Shown here one piece after another: positions 1-8,817 of a stretch of DNA of 64,000 nt. Numbering within the stretch: the stretch's first letter is position 1; each line of letters starts with the position of its first letter. The translations under genes and the position numbers were made by a program. The DNA is taken from contig NZ_JASBRE010000003.1 of NCBI RefSeq assembly GCF_029960815.1, forward strand, positions 1-64,000, read 5' to 3'. Source of the stretch: Pseudomonas sp. AL03. GTDB taxonomy: Bacteria > Pseudomonadota > Gammaproteobacteria > Pseudomonadales > Pseudomonadaceae. The notes below the pieces were generated by a model that did not search any database, had not been told where the DNA came from, and saw nothing but the letters and a program-made list of their open reading frames with translations.

Positions 1-74
1 CCTGTGAAAGCTTAGTGGGCGATCACAGGGGGCGGCGGGGGTAGCCATTTCATTATTCCGAATGTGCGAAGTAC

Positions 75-106
75 AAAAAAACCCCATGATCGCTCATGGG
101 GTTTTG
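75..106 (-). terminator. Rho-independent terminator of ahpF
   Basis: An inverted repeat (ACCCCATGA / TCATGGGGT) has an A-run on its left side, which becomes a T-run after the hairpin when read on the minus strand. It lies just past the ahpF stop. Bases 1-74 hold nothing I can assign. Confidence 0.8.
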
Positions 107-124
107 TGTTTTCAGCGTCGGGTT

Positions 125-1687
125 TTATGCCGGGGCCGACGTCCGGATCAAGTGATCGAATGCGCTCAGGGAGGCTTTGGCGCCCTCGCCTACCGCAATC
201 ACAATCTGCTTGTACGGCACGGTGGTCACGTCACCGGCAGCGAACACACCTGGCATCGAGGTTTCACCACGGGCATCGACGATGATCTCACCGCGAGGCG
301 ACAACTCAATGGTGCCTTTGAGCCAATCAGTGTTGGGCAACAGACCGATCTGTACGAAGATCCCTTCCAGCTCGACGCTACGCAGCTCCTCCGATTGGCG
401 ATCCTTGTAACGCAGGCCGTTGACCTTCTGACCGTCGCCCATCACCTCAGTGGTTTGCGCACTGGTGATGACGGTGACGTTCGGCAGGCTGTGCAACTTG
501 CGCTGCAAGACCGCATCGGCGCGCAGCTGTACATCAAACTCCAGTAGCGTTACGTGGGACACGATACCCGCCAGGTCGATGGCCGCTTCGACGCCGGAGT
601 TGCCGCCGCCAATCACCGCCACGCGCTTGCCCTTGAACAGCGGACCGTCACAGTGCGGGCAATACGCCACGCCTTTGTTGCGGTATTGCTGCTCACCCGG
701 GACGTTCATTTCACGCCACCGCGCACCGGTCGCCAGGATCACTGTCTTGGCTTTCAGGGTCGCGCCGCTGGCGAAGTGGACTTCGTGCAACTCGCCGTTT
801 TTACCCGGCACCAACTTGTCGGCGCGTTGCAGGTTCATGATGTCGACGTCGTATTGCTTGACGTGCTCTTCCAGCGCCACAGCCAGTTTTGGCCCTTCGG
901 TTTCCTGCACGGAGATGAAGTTCTCGATGGCCATGGTGTCCAGCACCTGCCCACCAAAACGTTCAGCCGCCACACCGGTGCGAATGCCTTTACGGGCTGC
1001 GTAAATCGCGGCCGAAGCACCGGCCGGGCCACCACCGACGACCAGTACGTCAAACGCTTCTTTGGCGCTGATCTTCTCGGCCTGACGCTCGATACCGCTG
1101 GTGTCGATTTTGGCGAGGATTTCCTCCAGGCCCATGCGGCCCTGGCCGAAGTTCACGCCGTTCAGGTAAACGCTTGGTACGGCCATGATCTGACGATCAT
1201 CGACTTCGGCCTGGAACAGTGCGCCGTCGATAGCGACGTGGCGGATGTTCGGGTTGAGCACGGCCATCAAGTTCAACGCCTGGACGACGTCCGGGCAGTT
1301 CTGGCAGGACAGCGAGAAGTAAGTCTCGAAGCTGAACTCGCCTTTGAGCGAACGAATCTGTTCGATCACTTCAACGCTGGCTTTCGAAGGGTGGCCGCCG
1401 ACTTGCAGCAACGCCAGCACCAACGAAGTGAATTCGTGGCCCATCGGGATGCCGGCGAAACGCAGGCTGATGTCGGCACCCGGGCGGTTGATCGAGAACG
1501 ATGGCTTACGCGCATCGTCACCGTTGTCGAGCAACGTAATCTGGTTGGAAAGACTGGCAACGTCTTTCAGAAGTGCGAGCATTTCCTGGGATTTCGCACC
1601 GTCGTCGAGGGAGGCAATGATCTCGATCGGCTGGGTGACCCGTTCCAGGTATGACTTCAACTGGGCTTTAAGATTGGCGTCCAACAT
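125..1687 (-). CDS. ahpF: Alkyl hydroperoxide reductase subunit F
   Basis: This cytosolic flavoprotein passes electrons from NAD(P)H to AhpC for peroxide reduction. The 520 aa match the family length. The N-terminal double thioredoxin-like domain carries its redox pair as CQNC near residue 130. The FAD site follows as [19 protein letters not shown] near residue 215, and the thioredoxin-reductase-like disulfide is CPHC near 345. The C-terminal GVFAAGDV segment is the second FAD motif. The ATG has an AAGGAA ribosome site. It lies downstream of ahpC on the same strand, but a strong terminator sits between them, so it is either fed by readthrough or has its own promoter in the short gap. Confidence 0.97.
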   Translation of the reverse strand: MLDANLKAQLKSYLERVTQPIEIIASLDDGAKSQEMLALLKDVASLSNQITLLDNGDDARKPSFSINRPGADISLRFAGIPMGHEFTSLVLALLQVGGHPSKASVEVIEQIRSLKGEFSFETYFSLSCQNCPDVVQALNLMAVLNPNIRHVAIDGALFQAEVDDRQIMAVPSVYLNGVNFGQGRMGLEEILAKIDTSGIERQAEKISAKEAFDVLVVGGGPAGASAAIYAARKGIRTGVAAERFGGQVLDTMAIENFISVQETEGPKLAVALEEHVKQYDVDIMNLQRADKLVPGKNGELHEVHFASGATLKAKTVILATGARWREMNVPGEQQYRNKGVAYCPHCDGPLFKGKRVAVIGGGNSGVEAAIDLAGIVSHVTLLEFDVQLRADAVLQRKLHSLPNVTVITSAQTTEVMGDGQKVNGLRYKDRQSEELRSVELEGIFVQIGLLPNTDWLKGTIELSPRGEIIVDARGETSMPGVFAAGDVTTVPYKQIVIAVGEGAKASLSAFDHLIRTSAPA

Positions 1688-1725
1688 ACGGGCGATTTCC
1701 TTGATTTTGTAAAAAGTCGATTCGA

Positions 1726-1764
1726 AAAAAAACGCCCGAGCGAATCTCGCCCGGGCGTTTTTTA
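1726..1764 (-). terminator. Rho-independent terminator between ahpC and ahpF
   Basis: Two 11-base arms (CGCCCGAGCGA / TCGCCCGGGCG, one A-C mismatch) flank a 3-base loop. A and T runs on both sides make it usable in either direction. It lies 38 bases ahead of the ahpF start and would reduce ahpC-ahpF cotranscription. Confidence 0.85.
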
Positions 1765-1825
1765 AAGGGCGGTTGCAGCTTACTTAGGTGCGGAAACCCG
1801 CCCTGGTGATGCTTTTGTCACAGAC

Positions 1826-2389
1826 TTAGATCTTGCCGACCAGGTCCAGAGACGGAGCCAGAGTGGCCTCGCCTTCTTTCCACTTGGCTGGGCAAACCTG
1901 GCCTGGGTGAGCAGCGACGTACTGAGCTGCCTTGATTTTGCGCAGCAGTTCGGAAGCGTCACGACCCACACCGCCGTCGTTCAGCTCGACGATTTTGATC
2001 TGGCCTTCAGGGTTGATCACGAAGGTGCCACGGTCAGCCAGACCTGCTTCTTCGATCAGCACGTCGAAGTTGCGGGAGATGGCGTGAGTCGGGTCGCCGA
2101 TCATGGTGTACTGGATTTTGCCGATGGCTGGCGAAGTGTTGTGCCAGGCAGCGTGGGCAAAGTGGGTATCGGTGGAAACGCTGTAGATTTCGACGCCCAG
2201 CTTCTGGAATGCGTCGTAGTTGTCAGCCAGGTCTTCCAGTTCGGTCGGGCAAACGAAGGTGAAGTCGGCTGGGTAGAAGAACACCACAGACCACTTGCCT
2301 TTCAGGTCAGCGTCCGACACTTTTACGAAGTCGCCATTTTTAAAGGCGTCAGCTTTGAACGGTTTAACTTGGCTGTTGATGATAGGCAT
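1826..2389 (-). CDS. ahpC: Alkyl hydroperoxide reductase subunit C (peroxiredoxin)
   Basis: Typical 2-Cys peroxiredoxin of the AhpC/Prx1 class, reducing H2O2 and organic peroxides in the cytosol with AhpF as electron donor. The start at [11 protein letters not shown] gives 187 aa, the usual length; the frame stays open 35 codons upstream, but that extension matches no family N-terminus. The peroxidatic cysteine lies in FVCPTE near residue 47 and the resolving cysteine in [10 protein letters not shown] near residue 166. The [13 protein letters not shown] and [12 protein letters not shown] segments are family-typical. The recombinase gene ends only about 145 bases upstream, so the promoter lies at 2390-2534. 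I could not make the tetranucleotides there fit OxyR spacing. Confidence 0.98.
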   Translation of the reverse strand: MPIINSQVKPFKADAFKNGDFVKVSDADLKGKWSVVFFYPADFTFVCPTELEDLADNYDAFQKLGVEIYSVSTDTHFAHAAWHNTSPAIGKIQYTMIGDPTHAISRNFDVLIEEAGLADRGTFVINPEGQIKIVELNDGGVGRDASELLRKIKAAQYVAAHPGQVCPAKWKEGEATLAPSLDLVGKI

Positions 2390-2503
2390 CGATGACTCTC
2401 CGTCAGGGTTGAAAAGTTTGGTTGAGAAGTTGATGGAGTGAATCCTACCGACTCGATTACCGGATGGCTCATTGGCAAAGCTCATGCTGCTCATTGGTTT
2501 TCG

Positions 2504-2526
2504 CTATTAACCGAACGTATTAATAG
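2504..2526. promoter_or_regulatory. Inverted repeat in the ahpC upstream region
   Basis: A perfect 7-base inverted repeat, CTATTAA - 9 bases - TTAATAG, lies between the recombinase stop and ahpC. It could be an operator for ahpC. The 15-base distance between CTAT and ATAG does not fit the OxyR spacing of 7, so no regulator is named. Confidence 0.35.
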
Positions 2527-2534
2527 AAGAAAAC

Positions 2535-3479
2535 TTACTTAGCAGCGCCAATGGTTTTTTCCGCGAGGGGCGTCATCCCGAGAAACGGGCTGGGTTCAAC
2601 ATAGCGCATGGCGGACTTCATATCCTTCCAGCCCACGTAACTCATCAACGACTTCAAGTCCCACCCACTCTGATGGGCCCAGGTGGCAAAACCGCGCCGC
2701 AAGGAGTGACTGGTGTAGTGCTCGGCCGGAATGCCGGCGCGCTCCAGCGCCTGGCGCAGTAACGGGATCACGCTGTTGGCGTGCAGCCCCTCCTCGCTCA
2801 AGTTGCCCCAACGGTCGATGCCCCGGAATACCGGTCCACGGACCAACGCTGATTCAGTGATCCAGTCGATGTACGCCTGCACCGGGCACAGGCGCTGCAA
2901 CGCTGGTGTCTGGTACGTTTTGCCGAGGTTTTCGCGGTCGCTTTTGGTTCGCGGCAAATAGAGCGTAATGCCTGAGCCGACAGCGGCTTGAACGTGCTCG
3001 ATCTGTACCCTGCACAACTCATCGCTACGAAAGCCGCGCCAGAAGCCCAACAGGATCAGCGCCGTGTCTCGCCTGGCCCGCAGGAGTGCAGGTTGATCAT
3101 TTTGAACCTTTGCTTCTGTAGCCTCCCGCTCCAGCGAGGCAACCACCTGCTCGAGATGCTGAAGCTGCAATGGCTGGGCCTGTTTCTCCTGAGCCGGGTG
3201 TAGCGCGCGAATGCCCTTGAAGACTTGGCGCACCACCGGCGCCTTGGTCGGGTCGGGAAAACCCTGGCTTTTGTGCCATTGCGCCAGTGCTGACAAGCGT
3301 AACTTCAAGGTATTGATCGACAGCACGCCCGCGTGAGCCACGAGGTAGCGCGCCACACTGTCGCTAGTCGCGGGCAGGAAGCCGCCCCAACTGACTTCGT
3401 AATGCTCGATAGCCGCCCGATAGCTGCGACGGGTGTTGTCGCGCGTGGCGGCCTGCAGATATCGATCCAGCTCACTCAT
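2535..3479 (-). CDS. Tyrosine recombinase / site-specific integrase
   Basis: A 314-aa phage-integrase-family protein. An N-terminal SAM-like core-binding domain (about residues 1-95) precedes the catalytic domain. The catalytic set is visible: Arg151 in GFRSDEL, Lys179 in RTKSD, His258 and Arg261 in HSLRR, Trp284 in VGWKD, and Tyr293 in MRYVEP, so the enzyme looks intact. It is not XerC or XerD by sequence feel and has no excisionase or phage genes beside it. It is divergent from the KfrA-like gene across a 178-base region with two palindromes. No att core was recognised. Its substrate site is unknown; it could be a domesticated recombinase acting with the KfrA-like partner. Confidence 0.85.
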   Translation of the reverse strand: MSELDRYLQAATRDNTRRSYRAAIEHYEVSWGGFLPATSDSVARYLVAHAGVLSINTLKLRLSALAQWHKSQGFPDPTKAPVVRQVFKGIRALHPAQEKQAQPLQLQHLEQVVASLEREATEAKVQNDQPALLRARRDTALILLGFWRGFRSDELCRVQIEHVQAAVGSGITLYLPRTKSDRENLGKTYQTPALQRLCPVQAYIDWITESALVRGPVFRGIDRWGNLSEEGLHANSVIPLLRQALERAGIPAEHYTSHSLRRGFATWAHQSGWDLKSLMSYVGWKDMKSAMRYVEPSPFLGMTPLAEKTIGAAK

Positions 3480-3602
3480 CGGCTCAACTCTCTAAAACGT
3501 ACCGCTTTGGCGGGTGAAAACGCGCTACAGCACTTATCACACGGGGTAATATCAGTATATCCCGTATCAACAACTTACATTTTTTATCTTTCTTCATAGA
3601 AT

Positions 3603-3617
3603 GGTACACTGTGTACC
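3603..3617. promoter_or_regulatory. Operator-like palindrome 1 (recombinase / KfrA-like gene)
   Basis: GGTACAC-T-GTGTACC is a perfect 7-1-7 palindrome 41 bases before the KfrA-like start. It shares the GGTAC/GTACC core with the second palindrome 4 bases further on. KfrA proteins are known to bind palindromic operators at their own promoters, so autoregulation is a reasonable inference. Confidence 0.5.
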
Positions 3618-3621
3618 TTAG

Positions 3622-3635
3622 TGGTATGTACCACA
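3622..3635. promoter_or_regulatory. Operator-like palindrome 2 (recombinase / KfrA-like gene)
   Basis: GTGGTA-TG-TACCAC is a second palindrome of the same type, ending 22 bases before the KfrA-like start codon. The two sites together resemble a two-half operator controlling the divergent pair. Confidence 0.5.
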
Positions 3636-3657
3636 GTACGAAATCGTAGGAGAAAAC

Positions 3658-4677
3658 ATGGCTCGCGGCGGCGTTAATAAAGCAGTAGTGCAAGCGGCAC
3701 GTTTGGCGATCCTCGCCCGAGGCGAAAACCCCAGCATCGACGCGGTACGGATCGAGATGGGCAATACCGGCTCAAAAACCACTATCCACCGCTATCTGAA
3801 GGAGCTGGATGACGGCAGCGAGTGCGCCGAAACGCCTTCTGAGCCCATTGATGATGAGCTGGCAGGCCTGGTCTCACGCCTGGCGCAACGCCTCAAGGAG
3901 CAGGCGCAAGAACCCATCGACCAGGCACGCGCGCAGTTCGACCAGCAGCGAAAAGAGTTGGAAATACAGCTGACCGAAGCCCAACAAGCCAATACCGAAT
4001 TGCATCAGCAATACGAAATTCAAAGCCTGGCACTGACTCAGGAATCCGAGGCACTGCAAGAAACTCGCTCCATGCTGCAGACCGAGCAAACCCGCAACGC
4101 CGGACTGAACCAGGCATTGGCCGATTTCGAGTTACGCTTGAAAGACAAGGACGAGCAGATCCGCTCCCTTGAAGAGAAACACCTGCATGCTCGCGACGCA
4201 CTGGAACACTACCGCAACGCTGTTAAAGAGCAGCGCGAGCAGGAGCAGCGCCGCCACGAAAGCCAAGTGCAGCAGATTCAGATGGAATTGCGCCTGGCCC
4301 AGCAGAGCGCATTGGTGCGCCAGGATGAGATCACGCAACTGCACCGCGACAACGAGCGCTTGTTGACGGAGAACCGTGGCACCTTGAGAGAGCTGAGTCT
4401 GCTGCAGGATCAACTCAAACAAACCAATGCTCGACAGGATCAGTTGCTGGAACAGGTCAACCGCATTGACAGCGAACGCACCCTTCTCCAGGAACGCTTG
4501 CGCGCGGCTCTGCTGGAAAGCCAGTCGCTGAAGCAGAGCGTCGACGAGCAGTCGCAGATAAATAAAGGGTTGGCAATTGAGTTGCTCAAGGCTCAGGCGA
4601 GCCTGGATGAGAGCGTGCGCCTGGCGGCCGTCATTGCGACAGCGCCAGAAGCATCAGCGCCCCAAAAGGACGATTAA
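3658..4677 (+). CDS. KfrA-like DNA-binding coiled-coil protein
   Basis: A 339-aa protein whose first 50 residues ([13 protein letters not shown]...[13 protein letters not shown]) match the KfrA N-terminal DNA-binding domain (PF11740 type, helix-turn-helix). From about residue 75 to 320 it is an almost unbroken alpha-helical coiled coil rich in Gln, Glu, Arg and Leu. KfrA of IncP plasmids is an autorepressor and nucleoid- or partition-linked protein; this copy is chromosomal and faces a tyrosine recombinase. The ATG is preceded by AGGAGA. The stop overlaps the stop of gor on the other strand. Its role is unknown; a DNA-organising partner of the recombinase is one idea, and a stand-alone regulator is another. 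Confidence 0.8.
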   Translation: MARGGVNKAVVQAARLAILARGENPSIDAVRIEMGNTGSKTTIHRYLKELDDGSECAETPSEPIDDELAGLVSRLAQRLKEQAQEPIDQARAQFDQQRKELEIQLTEAQQANTELHQQYEIQSLALTQESEALQETRSMLQTEQTRNAGLNQALADFELRLKDKDEQIRSLEEKHLHARDALEHYRNAVKEQREQEQRRHESQVQQIQMELRLAQQSALVRQDEITQLHRDNERLLTENRGTLRELSLLQDQLKQTNARQDQLLEQVNRIDSERTLLQERLRAALLESQSLKQSVDEQSQINKGLAIELLKAQASLDESVRLAAVIATAPEASAPQKDD

Positions 4678-6032
4678 CCCGCGACCGGCGTGCGCAGGGT
4701 GACGAACTCTTCGGCGGCGGTGGGATGCACGCCAATGGTTTCATCGAAATCGCGCTTGGTGGCGCCCGCCTTCAAGGCAATTGCCAGGCCTTGAACAATT
4801 TCCCCGGCATCCGGACCGACCATGTGGCATCCCAGAACCTTGTCGGTCTTGGCGTCCACCACCAGTTTCATCAGGGTGCGCTCCTGGCATTCGGTCAGGG
4901 TCAGCTTCATTGGACGGAAGCGGCTTTCGAAGATCACCACCTCGTGCCCGGCCTCTCGGGCTTCCTCCTCGGTCAAGCCGACCGTGCCAATGTTCGGCAG
5001 GCTGAACACCGCGGTCGGAATCATCTTGTAATCCACCGGGCGATATTGCTCAGGCTTGAACAAGCGTCGCGCCACGGCCATGCCTTCGGCCAGCGCGACT
5101 GGTGTCAGCTGAACCCGGCCGATCACATCGCCAAGCGCCAGGATCGACGGTTCGGCGGTCTGATACTGCTCGTCGACCTCGACAAAACCTTTCTTGTCGA
5201 GTTTGACGCCGGTGTTTTCCAGCCCAAGATTGTCGAGCATCGGGCGTCGACCCGTGGCGTAGAACACACAATCCGCCTCCAGCACACGGCCATCCTTGAG
5301 GGTCACCTTCAGGCTGCCGTCGGACTGCTTGTCGATACGTTCGATATCGGCGTTGAACTGCAGGTCCATGCCGCGCTTGGTCAGCTCTTCCTGCAAGTGC
5401 TTGCGCACAGCACCGTCGAATCCACGCAGGAACAGCTCACCGCGATAAAGCAACGTGGTCTCGGCACCCAGACCGTGGAATATCCCGGCGAATTCGACAG
5501 CGATGTAACCACCACCCACGACCAGAACACGCTTTGGCAGCTCTTTGAGGAAGAACGCCTGGTTGGAACTGATCGCGTGCTCGTGCCCCGGAATCTCCGG
5601 AATCTGCGGCCAGCCGCCGGTAGCAATCAGGATGTTTTTGGCGGTGTAGCGCTCGCCATTAATCTCGACCTGGTGCGGATCAACGATTTTGGCGTGGCCT
5701 TCATGCAAGGTCACGCCGCTGTTAATTAGCAGGTTGCGATAGATGCCATTCAAGCGATTGATCTCGCGATCCTTGTTGGCGATCAGCGTCGCCCAATCGA
5801 ACTTCGCTTCGCCCGGCGTCCAGCCAAAACCTTGCGACTGCTCGAAGTCTTCGGCGAAGTGCGCGCCGTAGACCAACAGCTTCTTCGGTACGCAGCCGAC
5901 ATTCACACAAGTGCCACCCAGGTAGCGGCTCTCGGCCACAGCCACTTTCGCGCCAAAACCGGCAGCAAAACGCGCAGCCCGCACACCGCCGGAACCGGCG
6001 CCAATCACATAAAGGTCAAAATCGTAGGCCAT
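4674..6032 (-). CDS. gor: Glutathione-disulfide reductase
   Basis: NADPH-dependent cytosolic flavoenzyme that keeps glutathione reduced. At 452 aa it has the expected length with the start at [16 protein letters not shown], placed behind GAGGAGA; an upstream in-frame Met is ignored. The FAD motif GAGSGG is at residues 11-16 and the redox disulfide is Cys42/Cys47 in [13 protein letters not shown]. The NAD(P)-binding motif [15 protein letters not shown] lies near 170-185 and the catalytic HPTAAEE near residue 436. It is convergent with the KfrA-like gene: the two TAA stops overlap by two bases, leaving no room for a conventional intergenic terminator. Confidence 0.97.
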   Translation of the reverse strand: MAYDFDLYVIGAGSGGVRAARFAAGFGAKVAVAESRYLGGTCVNVGCVPKKLLVYGAHFAEDFEQSQGFGWTPGEAKFDWATLIANKDREINRLNGIYRNLLINSGVTLHEGHAKIVDPHQVEINGERYTAKNILIATGGWPQIPEIPGHEHAISSNQAFFLKELPKRVLVVGGGYIAVEFAGIFHGLGAETTLLYRGELFLRGFDGAVRKHLQEELTKRGMDLQFNADIERIDKQSDGSLKVTLKDGRVLEADCVFYATGRRPMLDNLGLENTGVKLDKKGFVEVDEQYQTAEPSILALGDVIGRVQLTPVALAEGMAVARRLFKPEQYRPVDYKMIPTAVFSLPNIGTVGLTEEEAREAGHEVVIFESRFRPMKLTLTECQERTLMKLVVDAKTDKVLGCHMVGPDAGEIVQGLAIALKAGATKRDFDETIGVHPTAAEEFVTLRTPVAG

Positions 6033-6115
6033 TTTTTCAATCTCCTCGGCAGTCCACAAGCATACCCGCAGACATCCGTTGGGCAAGCACTGCAAACGAT
6101 ATGGGGACAGAAAAT

Positions 6116-6142
6116 GAAAAAGCCACCCGAAGGTGGCTTTTC
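6116..6142 (-). terminator. Rho-independent terminator of galU
   Basis: AAAAGCCACC-CGAA-GGTGGCTTTT is a perfect hairpin with a stable tetraloop and flanking A and T runs, 23 bases past the galU stop. It lies between galU and the gor start, which has its promoter in 6033-6115. Confidence 0.85.
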
Positions 6143-6164
6143 AATACAAGTGGGTCAGAGGCTA

Positions 6165-7004
6165 TCAATAAGCCTTGCCAGTCTTGTAGAAGTTCTCGAA
6201 GCAGAAGTTGGTGGCCTCGATGTAGCCTTCAGCGCCACCGCAGTCAAAACGCTGGCCCTTGAACTTGTAGGCAATCACGCAACCGTTTTTCGCCTGCTTC
6301 ATCAGGGCGTCGGTGATTTGAATCTCGCCGCCTTTGCCTGGCTCGGTTTGTTTGATCAGCTCGAAAATATCCGGGGTCAGGATGTAACGACCGATGATCG
6401 CCAGGTTCGACGGTGCGTCTTCCGGGGCTGGTTTTTCGACCATGTTGCGAACGCGATACAAATCATCAGCGATCAGCTCGCCGGAGATCACGCCGTACTT
6501 GTTGGTTTCCTGCGGATCCACTTCCTGGATCGCAACGATGGTGCAGCGATACTGCTCGTACAGCTTGACCATCTGGGTCAGGACGCCGTCGCCTTCGAGG
6601 TTGACGCACAAGTCGTCCGCCAGCACTACCGCGAACGGTTCGTCACCGATCAGCGGGCGGCCAGTCAGGATCGCGTGGCCCAAGCCTTTCATTTCGGTCT
6701 GACGGGTGTAGGAGAACGAGCACTCGTCCAACAGTTTACGGATGCCGACCAGGTATTTTTCCTTGTCGGTGCCCTTGATCTGGTTTTCCAGCTCATAGCT
6801 GATGTCAAAGTGGTCTTCCAGCGCGCGTTTGCCGCGACCGGTGACGATGGAGATTTCGGTCAATCCAGCGTCCAGTGCTTCTTCGACGCCGTACTGGATC
6901 AGTGGCTTGTTTACCACCGGCAGCATTTCTTTGGGCATGGCTTTAGTCGCTGGCAGGAAGCGAGTGCCGTAACCGGCTGCTGGGAACAAGCATTTCTTGA
7001 TCAT
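6165..7004 (-). CDS. galU: UTP-glucose-1-phosphate uridylyltransferase
   Basis: It makes UDP-glucose for LPS, exopolysaccharide and trehalose or glucan synthesis. The 279-aa length is that of bacterial GalU. The nucleotidyltransferase signature near the N-terminus (AAGYGTRFLPATKAMPKEML) supplies the UTP-binding loop and catalytic Lys. VVLADDL near residue 130, VEKPAPEDAPSNLAIIGRY near 190 and the FDCGG segment near 255 are family landmarks. It forms a single-gene unit with its own terminator. Upstream, 7005-7270 holds the promoters of this and the next gene; I see no clear operator there. Confidence 0.97.
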   Translation of the reverse strand: MIKKCLFPAAGYGTRFLPATKAMPKEMLPVVNKPLIQYGVEEALDAGLTEISIVTGRGKRALEDHFDISYELENQIKGTDKEKYLVGIRKLLDECSFSYTRQTEMKGLGHAILTGRPLIGDEPFAVVLADDLCVNLEGDGVLTQMVKLYEQYRCTIVAIQEVDPQETNKYGVISGELIADDLYRVRNMVEKPAPEDAPSNLAIIGRYILTPDIFELIKQTEPGKGGEIQITDALMKQAKNGCVIAYKFKGQRFDCGGAEGYIEATNFCFENFYKTGKAY

Positions 7005-7270
7005 ATAAGTCCTTGAAAGGGCTGTGTGTACGAGTTTCGGCGCAGTCTAATCAGGCGGCGAGCACCTTACAATGCCCCGCACTAGCTAACCAATGCCATC
7101 ATAGAGAAATATTCTCGCGGATAGTTCCCGAGATAGCTCCGCAGCCTTTATAGATAGCACAGACCACCAGATCTGCACGGCTGCGAATCGCACCACCCTA
7201 CACCATCAGCCCCCGTTGAGTGCATTTGGCGCTATCATTGCGCAATTGAACCAGCCAACGAGGCAGATAG

Positions 7271-7459
7271 ATGTCGGTAGCAAAAAGTGTCAACGGGTTC
7301 CTGATCAATCAGGCGAAAGACGGGCAATGGTGGGTAGACAGCGCCAGCGGCGAGAATATCGCCGGACCTTTCCCTACCGAAGCGTTGGCGATTGAAGTGG
7401 CATCCGTATTGGAACTAGAACACCCAACCGTCAAACGACGCGGCAAAGATAATACTTGA
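7271..7459 (+). CDS. Small conserved-looking protein of unknown function
   Basis: 62 aa, with a GAGG ribosome site before the ATG and a strong terminator after the stop, which argue for a real monocistronic gene. The sequence has paired Trp residues (QWWVDS), a GPFPTEALAIEV segment and a basic tail (KRRGKDNT). No membrane segment or signal peptide is seen, so it is probably a small cytosolic protein. I do not recognise a family. Confidence 0.7.
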   Translation: MSVAKSVNGFLINQAKDGQWWVDSASGENIAGPFPTEALAIEVASVLELEHPTVKRRGKDNT

Positions 7460-7479
7460 TCTGAGTCCAACTCTTGACC

Positions 7480-7507
7480 AAGCCCTGCTGTAACGCAGGG
7501 CTTTTTT
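7480..7507 (+). terminator. Rho-independent terminator after the 62-aa gene
   Basis: AGCCCTGC-TGTAAC-GCAGGGCT followed by a run of five T, ending the transcript of the preceding small gene. Confidence 0.9.
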
Positions 7508-7600
7508 GTGATTACCTGCAAAGAAGTGGCCATTCGCTATAACCTTTTGATGCCAGCGCTGTCACAGGCTTAGCCCCATCATCCTGACGACGACAACGAC

Positions 7601-7882
7601 ATGAATAAATTTTTGCCACTGATTGCGGTACTGACCCTGAGCGGCTGCGCCACTTCCGAAACGACCTACCTGAACAACGGCGAGCAAGCCCTGGCCATCG
7701 ACTGCTCCGGGGAAGCCAACTCCTGGGCGACCTGCTACGAAAAAGCCGATGCCTCTTGCGCCGGCACCGGCTATCGAATCGTCGGCACCGACGGCACACC
7801 TTCGACCAAGGAAAGCGACAAGACACTGGGCGTCGACGTCGGTAACTACAAGAACCGCAGCGTCGTGGTGGTCTGCAAGTAA
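7601..7882 (+). CDS. Small lipoprotein of unknown function
   Basis: 93 aa with a lipoprotein signal peptide: MNKFLPLIAVLTLSGC, with the lipobox LSGC placing the lipidated Cys at residue 16. The mature part holds further cysteines (IDCSGEANSWATCYEKADASC) likely to form disulfides and ends in VVVVCK. It would sit in the outer membrane or periplasm. The stop codon abuts the left inverted repeat of the Tn3-family remnant, so the transposon landed exactly behind the gene and took its native terminator region. No family is recognised. Confidence 0.75.
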   Translation: MNKFLPLIAVLTLSGCATSETTYLNNGEQALAIDCSGEANSWATCYEKADASCAGTGYRIVGTDGTPSTKESDKTLGVDVGNYKNRSVVVVCK

Positions 7883-7883
7883 G

Positions 7884-7921
7884 GGGAGCCCGCAGGATTC
7901 GGAAAAAATCGTACGCTAAAA
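7884..7921 (+). repeat. Left terminal inverted repeat of the Tn3-family remnant
   Basis: 38 bases starting GGGAGCCC, with an extra G before it at 7883. The core ATTCGGAAAAAATCGTACG is shared exactly with the right end. It differs from the right repeat at five positions. Confidence 0.88.
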
Positions 7922-7984
7922 CTTTCGGACGCTAGCGGCGGGACATATTCAAGGCTGTCTTGACCGTATCGATGAGGGGCCAAC

Positions 7985-8169
7985 TCAGGTTGTGAATGCC
8001 CATGTCTCACGGGTGATGGCCGTGATGGTGACAGCCAAGGCCTCGGACGGGCCTCCCGCGACTAAGCAACGTTGCCATGGATCTGCCTCAACAACGGCGT
8101 TTTTGCCGTCGCTCGCACGACCACGAAGGCTTTGAAACCAGGCGGTGACTCTTCGATTTTTACATCCAC
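7985..8169 (-). pseudogene. Frameshifted cargo ORF of unknown function
   Basis: On the minus strand a GTG start at 8169 opens MDVKIEESPPGFKAFVVVRA. After a one-base shift near 8115 a protein-like reading continues (ASDGKNAVVEADPWQRCL...TRETWAFTT) to a stop at 7985. Only the two pieces joined look like one small protein of about 60 aa. The call rests on amino-acid texture alone; no family is recognised. Confidence 0.3.
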
Positions 8170-8429
8170 TCATAACTGGACGGCAAACCACGATAGCGTA
8201 GCGACAGCAGCCGGATCGCATCGTCCAGCTTTTGCGTGGGCTTGAGTTGCTGAGACTGAATCCCCAGCAATTGAGCGATCTTTCGGTCTAACAGGTCGGA
8301 ACCACCCTTGTTCTCTCCACGGGCCAGCTCCTTGAGTAGATCGTCCAGTGCCCAGCGTGTTTCAGCGTTCGGTGTACAACGAGCAGTCGTCACCTCCCGG
8401 CCTGCCAAGTCGCGACCATCGGGTGGCAA
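8160..8429 (-). CDS. Hypothetical ORF inside the transposon, 5' end uncertain
   Basis: Reads as a plausible small soluble protein (WALDDLLKELARGENKGG, LDDAIRLLSLRYRGLPSSYEWM). The only usual start codon is TTG at 8429, yet protein-like sequence (KVDRLPTAVWYWDLPPDG) continues upstream in frame to about 8492, where there is only CTG. It therefore looks 5'-truncated or translated from a poor start. It overlaps the neighbouring membrane ORF in another frame and the GTG start of the next cargo fragment. Function unknown. Confidence 0.35.
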   Translation of the reverse strand: MPPDGRDLAGREVTTARCTPNAETRWALDDLLKELARGENKGGSDLLDRKIAQLLGIQSQQLKPTQKLDDAIRLLSLRYRGLPSSYEWM

Positions 8430-8817
8430 ATCCCAGTACCAGACGGCAGTTGGTAGTCGATCTACTTTGATGCATGCCGTCTCTGTAGCCAGGGAATTTA
8501 AGTGTGGTGATATCGACCAGCACTTGCACTACCGCCCCGAAAAAGAAGCCCCCCGCGATGCTGATCATAATCGTGCGACTCATTTCTGCGGTGGTGGCTG
8601 TCAACAGAAATTGCCGCATGCTCTCGTAGTCACCAAGGGCACCAACCAGCAACAAGCCAAACGGAGTCCAGGGCGCGAGCCTGCCCCCTCCAACCATCCC
8701 CTGGTGAAGGACCAGGTGAAGTGTTGGACGAGTCCACCGGGGCTCGATTTTTGCCTTGTGCTTACTCAGGATGCCGCTCACTGCTGCGTTGAGTTTTTCT
8801 ATGTCCAATCCACGCAT
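8362..8817 (-). CDS. Small membrane protein, third gene of the toxin-antitoxin operon
   Basis: 151 aa, starting at an ATG that overlaps the toxin stop (TAATG), so translation is probably coupled. It has two hydrophobic stretches, around PFGLLLVGALG (residues 54-64) and IMISIAGGFFFGAVVQVLV (near 85-105), suggesting an inner-membrane protein. The last 40 residues (QSRSTTNCRLVLGFATRW...) overlap a more protein-like reading in another frame, so the native C-terminus may be lost by frameshift. Unrecognised. It could be a third component of the TA module or unrelated cargo. Confidence 0.45.
   Translation of the reverse strand: MRGLDIEKLNAAVSGILSKHKAKIEPRWTRPTLHLVLHQGMVGGGRLAPWTPFGLLLVGALGDYESMRQFLLTATTAEMSRTIMISIAGGFFFGAVVQVLVDITTLKFPGYRDGMHQSRSTTNCRLVLGFATRWSRLGRPGGDDCSLYTER

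Noticed and set aside
2390..2534. OxyR-binding site ahead of ahpC
   Set aside because: CTAT and ATAG tetranucleotides are present, but 15 bases apart instead of 7, and the outer elements are missing.
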